From Trichopria drosophilae (taxonomy: Eukaryota; Arthropoda; Insecta; Hymenoptera; Diapriidae): DNA of 64,000 nucleotides. Numbering within the stretch: position 1 is the stretch's first letter; each line of letters opens with the position of its first letter. Shown here one piece after another: positions 36,557-47,892 of this stretch. The position numbers and the translations under genes are program-made. Where the stretch lies: positions 4,039,001-4,103,000 of the forward strand of contig CM059585.1 of NCBI GenBank assembly GCA_030407085.1, in the 5' to 3' direction. The notes beneath the pieces are model-generated. The model was not told the DNA's origin. It saw nothing but the letters and a program-made list of their open reading frames with translations, and made no database searches.

Positions 36557-38334
36557 AAGGGGATTCTAAAGTGCTCTGCCGATAAGGTAGGAATCAATTG
36601 TAATTACTGTAGACGCTTTCTTAGAAAATATTCAAGAAATTAATTGAGAACTGACCGAGAATATTCGGAAATAAGTGAATTTATTTAGTAATAAGAATTG
36701 CCTTTATAGAGCCCGAATTTTGACATTTTATTCAGTCATCTTTAATTTACGTGTTTAGTGTAACTTCCTACCTTGTCGACGGATCACTTTAGAACCCACT
36801 TAAAAAACGCATTTTAATACCACAAAAATTATGAAAAGGTCCAAAAACAATTTACTTTAAACATAACACATTATCGTAGTTTATTTGTACAAAAAAAATA
36901 TAGATATATTGTTCTCCTTCTCATACAGCTCACTGTATTTTTTATTCCCACATTTGGAAATCGCTTCTGTCTTCTATATTACCGATCTAGTATATCTCGT
37001 CATGTATCAGATCTCGAGAGTTCAGTAATACAGATCCCGTCGGTAATATAGGTAGCTTGCCACCTTATGTATTGTTTACTCTTTGTAAGTATGAAAATAA
37101 ATTAAAAATTGGAATGGATTTTTCACAGTCCGAGAACAGTATAATTAATTGTAATCAATAAATACGTTATCCAACAAAATACCAAAGCAATATGTTAGTT
37201 ATTAAGGAGGTTCTACAGTGGTCTGTCGGTAAGGAAGGAAATTTCACTAAAAAACGTTAATTAGAGAAGTCTGAATCGATTTTTTCAAAATTCGGGATCT
37301 GTAAAGGTGATTTTAATTATTACAGATGGTATTGCAGAAAATACAAAAAAAAAATTGAGAACTGACCGACAATTTTCGGAAATGAGTGATTTATATTTAT
37401 TTCTGAAAACTCTCGTTCAGTTCTGAATTAAATTCTTTGGTATTTTCTAGAAATCCTACTATAGTAATTAGAATTGCCGTTAGAGAGCCCGAATTTTGAA
37501 AATTTTATTCAGTCATCTTAAATTTATGTTTTTTAGTGTAACTTCCTACCCTACCGGCAGACCACTTAACTCTCTTAAGGGTATTCTAAAGTGCTCGGCC
37601 GAAAAGGTAGGAATTTTCATTAAAAACCGTAAATAAAAAATGACTGAATCGATTTTTCAAAATTCGGGCTGTGTAAGGGAAATTTTAATTACTACAGACA
37701 GCTTCCTAGAAAATACCACAGAAATGAATGACGAACTGACCGAGAATTTTCGGAAATAAATAAAAATCACTTATTTCCGAAAATTCTCGATCAGTTCTCA
37801 ATTAATATCTTTGGTATTTTCTAGGAAACTGTCATTATAAATAAATCTTTTTTCCTTCTCTGACTCTTTCGTAAGTGAAATGTTCTTGATGATTTTTCTT
37901 TTATTTTATGTCAGATTTACTTGGTGTTAATAAATTAGACAGTTAACCTTTCGGTCATTTAGCAATTAGAATTGCCCTTACGGAGCCCGAATTTTGAAAA
38001 ATCGATTCAGTCATTTTTTATTTACGGTTTTTAGTGAAAAGTCCTACCTTTTCGGCCGAGCACTTTAGAATACCATTAAGAGAATTAAGTGGTCTGCCGG
38101 TAGGGTAGGAAGTTTCACTAAAAACGTACATTTGCAATTACATAAGTGATTTTTATTTATTTCCGAAAATTTTCGGTCATTTCTTAATTGATATCTTTGG
38201 TATTTTCTAGGAAACTGCTTTTAGTGCTTAGAATTGCCCTTACAAACCCAGAATTTTAAAAATGTTATCTTTAATGTACGATTTTTAAAGAAAATTCCTA
38301 CCTCATCGGGGGAGCACTTTAGAATCCCCTTAAC
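36557..38334. mobile_element. Cluster of foldback elements (four copies)
   Basis: Elements at about 36557-36802, 37202-37578, 37577-38082 and 38083-38334 share termini of the type TTAAG..ATTCTAAAGTGCTCKGCCGA / CACTTTAGAA. They also share a GATAAGGTAGGAA block and an inner palindrome TTAATTGAGAACTGACCGAG..CTCGGTCAGTTCTCAATTAA. The last three abut one another. A fifth end lies at 39702-39750 and a relative at 13111-13420. Confidence 0.75.
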
Positions 38335-39700
38335 CCTTTAAGGACCGAATGTACCTAACCTAAAAAATAAAATATTGCTTTCAAGACAAGTGTGAGAACG
38401 ATTTTTTATAATAAACTAAAAAATTACAAAAAAAAAACAAAAATAAAAAATTACAAAAAAAAAATAAAAAAATTACAAAAAAAAAACAAAAGCACAAAAA
38501 TAAAAAAAAAAATAAAAAATAAAAGAAAACACTCTCTACTTCACGTTTACCTTCACGCGGTGAGAGTTGGGAACATTATAAATAATTCAATTATTTTGGT
38601 GATTGAGAAAATTGTACTGTTTATAAAAACAATGTTATCTCCAAATTGAAATAACCACATTTAATTTTAAATTTCAAACAACTTATAATTTGTAACCAGC
38701 GACTAAAAAAAAAAGCTGAGTGCCATGTTTGAAGTGATTTTTATCGATTTTATTATATTCGTCTGCCATATTTGATATGCTATATTGAATTTTTGAAAAC
38801 TAACTTCGAATTCGAGATCACCGATCCCAAAAAACCCCAAATAGCATGTTCGAAGTATTTCGATTGATTTTAAGAAATTCGTCCGCCATATTGGATCCGC
38901 CATTTTGAATTTCCGAGAACTAACTTCAAATTTGGACTCAGCGACCCCAGAAACCCCGGGTACCAAGTTTTAAGTCATTTCATTCGCGTCAGTCGATTGA
39001 GTATAAACCATTACGATTTTGAAACAAAAATCGACGTCAGTAGTCATTTTTGAGCCGCCATTTTGAAAATTAACTTTTTTTTATTAGTCCTATCTTATAG
39101 CCCGAACATATTGGTCACGATATTTATACCCAACTGAAATATTCTAATGTGGGAAATGATAAAGAAATAACGAAATGTAAAAAAAAAACTAAAAAAATTA
39201 TGGTTTTTGTTAAATAAATGCTTGTAGTTTGTTTATTTTTAAATTTGCGGCTTTTTTCGATACACCATTCGAAAGAGCGGGCTTTGGGCAATAAAAAATA
39301 TATATTCCGAAATTTTTTCCGGTACGTTTTAATTCGCCCTGTTAAGTCCGCTACGCGCGACTCCACCGGCGAAAAAATAAACTACTGAGATGGGGATATG
39401 TGACACTATTTATATGGGGAAACGGGCTTATATTGCGAATAGCTTTTCCAAATGTCTTTTTCAGCAAACTGATATTTCCAAATTACTTTTAGTCTTTGAA
39501 ATGCCATACGATGAAACAGTAATATCAACCGAAAAATGTCTGTTTGTAAAGCTATTCGCAAAATAAGTCCGTTTTCCCATATGATTAGTGTCACATACCC
39601 CCATCTCAGTAGTTAATTTTGTCGCCGGTGGGGTCGCACAGAGCAGAACTTAACATGGCGAATACTAAAAGGTACTGTCAAACATTCGGTCCTTAAAGGG
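38334..39700. mobile_element. piggyBac-like non-autonomous element with TTAA duplication
   Basis: CCCTTTAAGGACCGAATGT at 38334 is inverted at ACATTCGGTCCTTAAAGGG ending 39700, with TTAA on both sides (38330-38333 and 39701-39704). A TTAA target and CCC start are piggyBac hallmarks. The interior holds an A-rich stretch (38410-38530), one CGCCATTTTGAATT unit and an inverted repeat at about 39350-39640. No transposase. Confidence 0.75.
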
Positions 39701-39749
39701 TTAAGTGCTCCCCCGATGAGGTAGGAATTTTCTTTAAAAACCGTGAAAT

Positions 39750-41410
39750 AGAATTCTCTCTTACCGACTGATCAACCTCTTAAAAAAAGTTTAAAAATCG
39801 AATACGATCAACGTTTTTGTTCAAAATTAGTTTAATTTAATTTAGACAATACCAAAATCAAATGAATTTTAATAAATTGCTAATTTAATTTATATGTACG
39901 TAACAAATATACAATTTAAAAAAATGTCGATTTTCTTGGTACAATTGCGATTTTCATTTGTTTTCTATTTATGTTCGATTTTCAAGTTGAAACCTGCATG
40001 AAAGTCGATCTTCTTTTTTTTTAGATTCGATTTTCAAAATAAAACTGTTGTTCTTTCTCTTTGTCAGACTTTCACTTTCTAAGGATGCGCCTTTATGCTC
40101 TCTTTCCATCCCTCAAATGATGACGGTTGTCACTTGTTCGTTGGTATTTCTGCGCTACTGTGTTCGTTCAAATTAAGGTTAGTTTCGTTTGTGGCGGTAA
40201 ATCCTTCGATTTTCTGATGCAGTAAACAATTTTTCAGTTTGGTAAGTTTTTAACAAATATTAACAATTTTATACAGAAATAAATATCCCTGTTACGACTA
40301 ATTAAAAATAATATAGCACTTAATTCAGAATACCCAGAATAAAAACGTAATTCACATTCCAAACTTTTGTTGACATTTTTCTTCAAAATTTACAGAACTA
40401 TTTATTCGGTTTTATTAAACAAAATTTCATATTTTTCTCGATTCAGATAGTTTAATTAATTCATTATTAATAGTAATTTGTAGATTTGTTTAAAAATTTT
40501 GTAAAAGTAATCAATTTTTCGGTTGAATCCTGTTTCTATCGAAGTAAACGCTAGTAGACAGACAAAATTGTTTCGAAAATCATTCTTTTAATTATTATCA
40601 TAATTATATTAAACATTTCCAACTAAAAAGTAATTTAATAACTTTAGAAATGGAATTAATCGCTGAGACATTCAGTGTATATTGAATTCTGACATTTTTC
40701 TTTAAAAATATCAAAATTAAAGTTCTATTTATTCAGTTTTATAAAACGAAACAAACCAAATTGTTTAATTAATTCATTATTATAAGTAATATGTAGATTT
40801 GTTTAATAATTTTGCAAAAGTAATCAATTTTTCGGTTGAATCCTGTTTCTATCGAAGTAAACACTAGTCGACAAACAAAATTGTTATATATATCGAAAAT
40901 CATTCTTTTAATACTTATCACAATTATATTAAAAATGTCCAATTAAAAAAACAATTTAATAACTTTAGAAACGGCAATAATCGCTGAGACATTCAGTGTA
41001 TATTGAATTGTGACATTTTTATTCAGTTTTAATAAAATAAAACAAAACAAATTGTTTAATTAATTCCTTATTATAAGTAAGATGTACATCTGTTCAATAA
41101 TTCAACAAAATCTTTGAGATTTTACAACAAAAATTTCGCTGGGGACAAAATTCGTAAATGATGAATAATTTTTTGTTCAATTTTTTTTATTTTCTTCTTA
41201 AGTTTATTATTTTAACCTCTTTTTTCCTTTGCAAATGATATTTGTTTTATAACTGCGTCACGTATGATCGCAACGTTCTTTATAACTTTTGCGTCGATTA
41301 TTTTTGTTACTTTTTGTCTCTTGTCACTTCCTGATAATCGTCTCTGTACATTTATATTGTAATCTTCAGAATTCTTCTTTGTTTATCCTTTAAATTTTAT
41401 ATGTATATAT
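39750..41410. repeat. AT-rich interval with a ~325 bp tandem duplication
   Basis: 40450-40680 (TTTTTCGGTTGAATCCTGTT..) recurs at 40770-41020 with high similarity, and a shorter third copy reaches about 41100. No gene is seen. The part at 40080-40240 is slightly GC-richer but has no supported exon. Confidence 0.65.
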
Positions 41411-41578
41411 TAGGGTGTATCGAATTTTTTAAAATCGAAGTGAGTAGTGATAAACCGATAGTTTAAGATGCCCTATTCACGAAAGAAAATATAAAAAAAT
41501 ATTTAAAAAAACATCTAGCATTCGCGCATGCGCTTCAAAAAAGGTCGTTTTTTGAGTGTTTTTTATTATTTTTCCTGT

Positions 41579-42133
41579 AACAGTTGCATAAGCAACAAAT
41601 ATAATTTCTCGACCGCTTGTTTTCAATTTTCATAATATTCATAAATAATTCTTGGTTTAGACGGTCACCATACAAAAAATACAATTAAGAAAAATTCCAC
41701 AATGGTTTTCAATGGAAAACACTAAATGTGAGTAAAAATTAAGTAGTAAAAAAAATATTGGAGTATGAATCGTCTCCAAACGAACCTTTTCTACTGTTAA
41801 ATACATATGCTTAAACGTTATTAATTAATTACAGGTTCTATTTCCCTCTGTCGACGATTTAAACTAATATTGTCTATTGTAAAAAACACGTTTCGTCCCA
41901 GGCAACCGTGTGGACTCGTCAGTAAGGCGATCACGGCAGCCCTGCCTACTCCAATATTTTTTTTTACTACTTAATTTTTACTCACATTTAGTGTTTTCCA
42001 TTGAAAACCATTGTGGAATTTTTCTTAATTGTATTTTTTGTATGGTGACCGTCTAAACCAAGAATTATTTATGAATATTATGAAAATTGAAAACAAGCGG
42101 TCGAGAAATTATATTTGTTGCTTATGCAACTGT
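41579..42133. mobile_element. Tail-to-tail palindrome with hammerhead-like spacer (Penelope-like candidate)
   Basis: Arms of about 187 bp (41579-41765 and 41947-42133) are nearly identical inverted copies. Each outer end has AAGCGGTCGAGAAATT followed by GTTGCTTATGCAAC. The spacer carries the minus-strand hammerhead-like motif at 41888-41922. From that motif to the left terminal motif is about 280 bp, as in copy A at 25303-25620. Confidence 0.6.
41888..41922 (-). ncRNA. Hammerhead-ribozyme-like motif, copy B
   Basis: On the minus strand: CTGACGAG, helix II strand GTCC, a loop, GGAC, then GAAACGT. It shares CTGACGAGTCCACAC and GGGACGAAACGTG with copy A (25303). The base after ACGT is G, so cleavage at the classical site is doubtful. 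Confidence 0.55.
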
Positions 42134-42784
42134 TTACTTTATGACCATTTTTGCCCCGTAACGATAATCCGCTATAGCAAACCTGGTAAAAAACTGGCTA
42201 TTCGAAAAAATAATATTTGAAAATATGATTTTGATGTATTTTGGTCTCCTGATTACGAATATGATGCCAGAAATTGGCGCTCGGCAATATTTTGACCGCT
42301 ATCTTGAAAAAACAGCGTTCCTCAGCTCCGTATCAAGATTTTGACGTAAATAAAGTCTCATTTTACGCAGAAATCTCTGAAGAATCTGAAATTATCTTAG
42401 TCAAAATTTTAGGATATGCTTGAACAGAATCATGAACACTAAAGTACGATGTATATTTTTATAATTTTTGTAAGATAAAATGACATTATTTTAATCTGAA
42501 TTACTCTTCCGAAAAATTTTATTTTTTTTTCCTGAATGTAGTAGTTCTTCAGAAGTTTGTCGACAACAAGTCTACAAAGTTTCAGATTTTTTAATATCTT
42601 ATAGAAAAAGTTGTTGCAAAAATACAAACAAAAGATTTTGTTTTCTTTTAAGACTAATGTTAAATTTCAAATGTTCAGTGGCACGTGTTAATATTAACAA
42701 AAACTTATTTATTTTTTGTCTGTAGAATCCGGGGGAGCGCAGAAAAAAATGTGAAATTTGTTAAAATAACGGACACCCTACTGT

Positions 42785-42905
42785 GTACGGAAAATGTCTA
42801 ATTTTTTTAATTATGTCGTTTATATGATTCCAACGCAAATGACTGTCTACCGTAATTCCTAAATATTTAGTGTAGTTTGTTCGGGAAATAACAATTTTAT
42901 CGCTT
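42785..42905 (-). pseudogene. LINE reverse-transcriptase scrap
   Basis: Minus-strand reading gives TKYLGITVDSHLRWN followed by HINDIIKKI, the conserved thumb segment of CR1/L2 LINE ORF2. It is flanked by non-homologous DNA. Confidence 0.65.
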
Positions 42906-43125
42906 TATATATATTGTTACGAAACATTTATATTTGTACCAGAACTTGTTTATTTTATTTTTTATACTGCTCTTCGCTTTTATGTCGGGTTACGTTATAA
43001 AACATTATTACTGTGCGTTGTTTAGAAATTTTTCATTACGATGCACAATGTTAAAACCAACATCGAAATAAACTTCAGAATTATAATTTTGTATTATTAA
43101 TATCACAGATTTCGTTGGTTTCAAC

Positions 43126-45553
43126 ATGTCACAGAAGTCGCCAATACCCAGAAGTAATTACTTTGGGCTCTCAGCGTCAACGGTAAGATTAAAAAATATC
43201 GTTATTATAAAATTAATTACATTTCGTAATTGTTAAGAATATACAGGTAAAATTGCAAGTTTTCTATTCGAACAATTCTGAAAACATGCAAATAGACAGA
43301 AGCGAATGGCGAACAGCGATACATCACTGAAGATGATACAAATCGAAGATTGCGCTAATACCTTACACGCTTTCATTTTCACTTCCAACTTTTCCTTTTC
43401 GCTTGATTTTGAAATTAGTAATCCTTAAATTTTGTTTCATCGCATGTTTTATCACTTTTTACATTCTGTCACTGCATTTTCTGTTTTGTATCTGTTTGCA
43501 TCTTTCCGAGTCGTTGCAATACCTGCGTAAATTAACTAATCAGTATCTGCGAAACGTACGACATCAATAAAAATTATTTCATTCATTTCAGGTATCTAAA
43601 AATGAAGAGCAGGTAATATCATAATTTTCAGTATTTAGAAGCGCCTTTCATCGTCGGCAGCATATAACTCAACGTCAATCGAATAATTTTACAAATCTTC
43701 AACATTTTTCTATTTTCAGGGTAAACAAGTAAACGCTGGATTGTTTCAGCCGGTTAGAATTCGTATGCCTGGGTTTTTCAAAGACAGTTTGACGATGTCT
43801 GACGGTAAAAATACTTTTAAATGTTCCCATTAGATTTTTGACTAATTAAATGTTTTTTTTTAGAGAAACCGTTGTTGCAACCGGTACGACTTAAAGATTT
43901 AGTTGGCTTGGAATCGCTGTACGATAGTCCTTTAAACAAAAGAAAATCGTGCAGCACATCGTATCTTTACAGTTCGTATAATTCTTATTAAAATAGAAAC
44001 TTTTAATATTTTTCTGTATGTTAATTAATTTTCTTTAGATTCGAAACAAAAAAGTGCACCGCAAAGACAATCGCAGAATTTTCTCAAAACTAAAAGTTGC
44101 GAGAGAATCGAAGGTATGTTTAAATTTATTCTTTTAGTTTTATTCAAATTAATGGAATTAAATTTTTCCAGCAAAAAATGCTAACAGACAATCAATGGTA
44201 TCAGGACGAGTACGACGACAGTTGTACAATACTGGAGAATCTTCCGAAAGAGAAAACGATACTGACGGTGTGAAGCCTTTGAAAAAGTCAGCGAAACTGC
44301 CGACAAAACAGATTCAAAATAATAGAAAGAGTAGCAAAGATTTACCTTTGCGAGTAACCGAAACAAAACCAAGACCGTCTATAGGCGCACCGAAAAATCT
44401 GCCTTCGAAATACAATATAAAAAGAAAAAAAATAGAAACGCAGAATTCTCAATCTTCGAAAGATAGCGACGAGTCTGTAGATGATAGTTTTAATCAAAGT
44501 AAAAAATCTAAAAGACAATCGACACTACCGGAACGTCGAGAGAAAAGTAGAAAATTGAGTACTGTTCCGTGGAGATCGAGCATTGCAGAATTAAAGAAAA
44601 AAGAAGAGAATAAAGATGACGATACTTTTGTTCGGCCATCGGTAATTATAGGTCCGAGAGGTAAAAGAAGTAACACTACCAAAGGCCACGATAAAATTAA
44701 AGTCGCAAAGTTAAACGAAACGGAATCGGAGAAAACTTTGAATAGATTTTCTCTCTTCAAGTTTCAAGAATCTTTGGAAGAAAATATCCGAACTACGGAA
44801 CAAAATTTAGCAAACATGAAAGAAATGTTACTAACGGTGAAACATTTATTAAACCTTACGACAACGACTGAAACGACTACTCAAACCGATTTTATAGAAA
44901 AAAAATGTTATAAAGTGAAGGACGATGTGATCGAATGGGCCAGAACTCAGGCTAACACTCCGAGGTCTCCAAATGATTTTATGGCAGGTATAAGAAACCT
45001 CGAAACTCCTCCAGATATGGTAAATGCAAGATTGTCGACGATAACCGAAGTTTCTTGCGAAGCCGACGAATCTAAATCTGAGAAACTAAATTTAGGAATG
45101 CGAAAATCTTCCGTGTCGAAAACACCAATAAAATCTGACGATGCAGCCATGAAGACGGATTCTGCTAGAAGGAGATCTGCTCGATTGGCAGCTATAAACG
45201 GAGGTACACCAAAGAAACAGGGAGCACAAAATGATAGTTTCACTCAATTGGAAAATGAATTGCGCGTCGTTCATGATTTTCCTAAAGAAAATGTTCCGAT
45301 TGTGGCAAATACTAAAATCGATATAAAACCAACTCTGGAAGAAACTTTGAAGTGGAATCCGACGATCGAAAGACCTTTACAAGAATATTTGGCGCTGAAG
45401 ACGAGCAGCAGTTTTTTGGTAACTCCTGATCTGAAAAGATTTCAATCGGTTATTGATACTTCGGCGACGCCAGCGCTTTCTAGAAAGTCGATGACTTTGT
45501 CTAAAAAAGTTTTTACTGAACTTTGTGCGTTGTACGCCGAATCACCGAAATAA
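43126..45553 (+). CDS. Basic Ser/Lys-rich protein, probably nuclear, unrecognised
   Basis: A six-exon model: 43126-43182, 43592-43612, 43720-43804, 43864-43971, 44039-44113 and 44172-45553, about 575 residues. The start (MSQKSPIPRSNYF) follows a good AAC context. Exons 3-4 carry two similar motifs (LFQPVRIRMPG.., LLQPVRLKDL..). The last exon is rich in Lys, Ser and Arg, has NLS-like clusters and an RRSARLAA stretch, and has a predicted helical segment (FKFQESLEENIRTTEQNLANMKEML). The exon 4 donor is uncertain: the stronger GT at 43976 breaks the frame, while a weak GT at 43972 keeps it. An AATAAA lies at 45860-45865. Composition suggests a chromatin- or spindle-related protein, but I do not recognise the family. 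Confidence 0.78.
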
Positions 45554-45945
45554 GACTTCTTAAAACTTGACTGCTAGTAATAGTTTTGTGCATATTTTAT
45601 ACAATATAATTTTTTAAGTAGATACAATGATTCTGTAAGTATTTCTTATGTAATATTTATTTATATACATACAAACTTTCGGAGTTGTATATTGTTTGAC
45701 GATAATTATGATTATCTTATATTTGTATAATTTTATGAGAATGTTTAACGGTTAGGTCGTTTGTAACGATAGCCTTTGTAAAATATCTTTTAAAAAATGT
45801 ATACTGTGTATCTAAAAACGAAACGAAGATTTTGCACGAGACGCAATTGAAGATCTGGCAATAAAAAAATATTTTGATAAGAATAAAAGTATTACTGATA
45901 TTAAAGTTCTTCACTTTTTTTATGTAAAATAAAATTTATTTTATA

Positions 45946-46071
45946 CCGTCTCTTGTTGGGGCGAGTGTGAAAAAGTTTTCGATAAACAATTGAAAGGATT
46001 CAGTTTCGACAACCTTTTTAAAGGATTCTTTCAATAGAAGCTTCTTACGGTAAACGGCAGAATACACAATG
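45946..46071 (+). other. Possible first exon (5' UTR + ATG) or promoter relic
   Basis: A block with GGGGCGAGTGTGAAAAAG, GTTTTCGATAAACAATTG and AAAGG is shared with the DNA just upstream of the Git start codon (60722-60770). It ends ACACAATG followed directly by a GTAAGT donor (46072). It could be the first exon of the downstream 3-beta-HSD-like gene, or a copied promoter. Confidence 0.35.
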
Positions 46072-46194
46072 GTAAGTTTTTGAAGTGACTTTGATAATTT
46101 CATCAATTATTTCAATTGTCTTAGTTTATTCATTTGTTATCTAGGAAAAAAATATGTGGTTATAATTAATATTTATAGTTTTTAATGAGAAAAC

Positions 46195-47890
46195 TTCAAG
46201 GCTTATTTCCAATATGAAATAAATTTCAAAAAAAATCAAACTTACCAGATTCTACTATTTTCGGGGTCGCTCTTTCGAGTGATGAAGAGAAAATTTATCT
46301 ATGATTTTAGCATATATAATAAAAAAACAAGTTTTTTTCAGGGCATATTTCTTACAAATATCGAGTTTTCGATGCAATTGCGTGCTTTGAAGGAGCTAAA
46401 ATATATTGGAAGCGTGCACTCGATAGTTGTATTTAAAAGCTACACTGGTATATATTTTAAATTTTGAGATGTTAAACGAATTTCTATTTAAAATTTAACA
46501 ATTTGTTTCTTCAAACCATACACTTTAGAGAAAAATTTCTAAGGATAATTTTGTTTTAGAATGAGTCGAAGAATACCCTCGAATTTTTGCGAAATGTATT
46601 GTTACAATTTAGAATTTTTCGAAAATTCAAAAAACCTAAATTTTGCAAAATGTTAATAAAATGTCGTAAATATTTCTTGACCGTAGTTAAATACATTAAA
46701 TTCATTAAAATGATTGAGTTTCTTGGTTTTTATCGGTCACCATACAATTAGATGTTTAATAAAAATATAAACCTGCAACTAAGTACAGTTACTAGGTTTA
46801 ATTAAAATTGAACGTTTCGTCCTTGGGGGCGCACAGGACTTGTCAATAAGGTTCTGCGCCCCCATCCTTAGACGTTCAAAAAGTTGCTAAATTTTGAATT
46901 CAACAATGTGTTGAATATCAAAACTTAAAAAAGTCTCAAAATGCATCCGGATTTGGATGACATGTAGAAAAGAAGCAAGAAAATTATGAATGTTTCATCA
47001 TATGAAGAACATACGTCGGGCAAATTTTGAACGATATAAATTTCGTTCAAAACCAACCAGAAGTCAATAACGTCCATCATATGTACAAACAATAACATAT
47101 TTCACTTGCGAAAATACAATTTTGAAAAAAAAAATGAAAATACACAAGCCGTGGAATTATGTGTATACATATAATATAGATATAAAAATGAATTTTCTAA
47201 ACTTTTTGCAATTGAGACCAGATTTGTTTTCTATATTTGCAAAATTATTTAGAAAATGATAGTAAAAAGCACGTCTGTTCACAAAAATATGAAGATCCAC
47301 TTGCCTTTCATAGGAAAAACCAGAATAAATTAATAAAATGTAAATATTTCTTGACCGTATTTTGCAAAATGTTAGTTGAAAAATCTAAAAAAATTTGAGG
47401 AAATTCTTCAACCAATATCTAAGATATTTTTGTTCTCTGCAAATTTTCTCTAAATTGTATTACTTTTCCAGAAAAAAAATGACAAAACTTTTCTAGATAT
47501 CTAGACCAATAATTTATTTTCTTGATAACTATAGTCATTACAGAAAATTTCCACAAAACAAAAATGTCTTAGAATTGGTTGACGAATGCCCTCAAATTTT
47601 TTTAGATTTTTCAATTGACATTTTACAAAATTTAGGTTTTTCGAATTTTCGAAAAATTCTAAATTGTAACTCGATATTTGTAAGAAATGCGCCCTGAAAA
47701 AAATTTGTTTTTTTATTATATATGCGAAAATTTTGAATTTTTTACAATTTTCTTTTCACCACTCGAAAGAGCGACCCCGAAAATGGTAGAATCTGGTAAG
47801 TTTGAGTTTTTTCGTAATTTATTTCATACTGGAAATAAGCGTCGAAGTTGGTGTAAATTTTCTGTGCATTTGGGCGTTAATGGGTTAATA
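46195..47890. mobile_element. Palindromic element of the TTAA group, left end truncated
   Basis: Blocks at 46200-46400 (TATTTCCAATATGAAATAAA, TTCGGGGTCGCTCTTTCGAG, GGGCATATTTCTTACAAATA) reappear inverted at 47650-47850. A second pair lies at about 46500-46640 and 47560-47680. The right end carries GGGCGTTAATGGGTTAA. A hammerhead-like relic (46670-46846) sits in the left half. Confidence 0.6.
46812..46846 (-). ncRNA. Decayed hammerhead-like motif, copy D
   Basis: Minus strand: TTGACAAGTCC, loop, GGACGAAACGTT. Compared with copies A and B, the core CTGACGA has become TTGACAA. TGTATGGTGACCG and CCAAGAA downstream match the arms at 41579-42133, and ACGGTCAAGAAATAT follows at about 46684. It is clearly the same family but catalytically dead. 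Confidence 0.5.
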
Positions 47891-47892
47891 TG

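Larger units (their letters stand above)
41411..42781. mobile_element. Element with TAGGGTGT ends enclosing the palindrome
   Basis: TAGGGTGTATCGAATTTTTT at 41411 is inverted at AATAACGGACACCCTA (about 42766-42781). Such TAGGGTGT ends are usual in Tc1/mariner MITEs. The 187 bp-arm palindrome with a hammerhead-like motif sits inside. Confidence 0.45.

Noticed and set aside
38392..38649. Lysine-rich open frame
   Set aside because: Translation of an A-rich tract inside the TTAA element.
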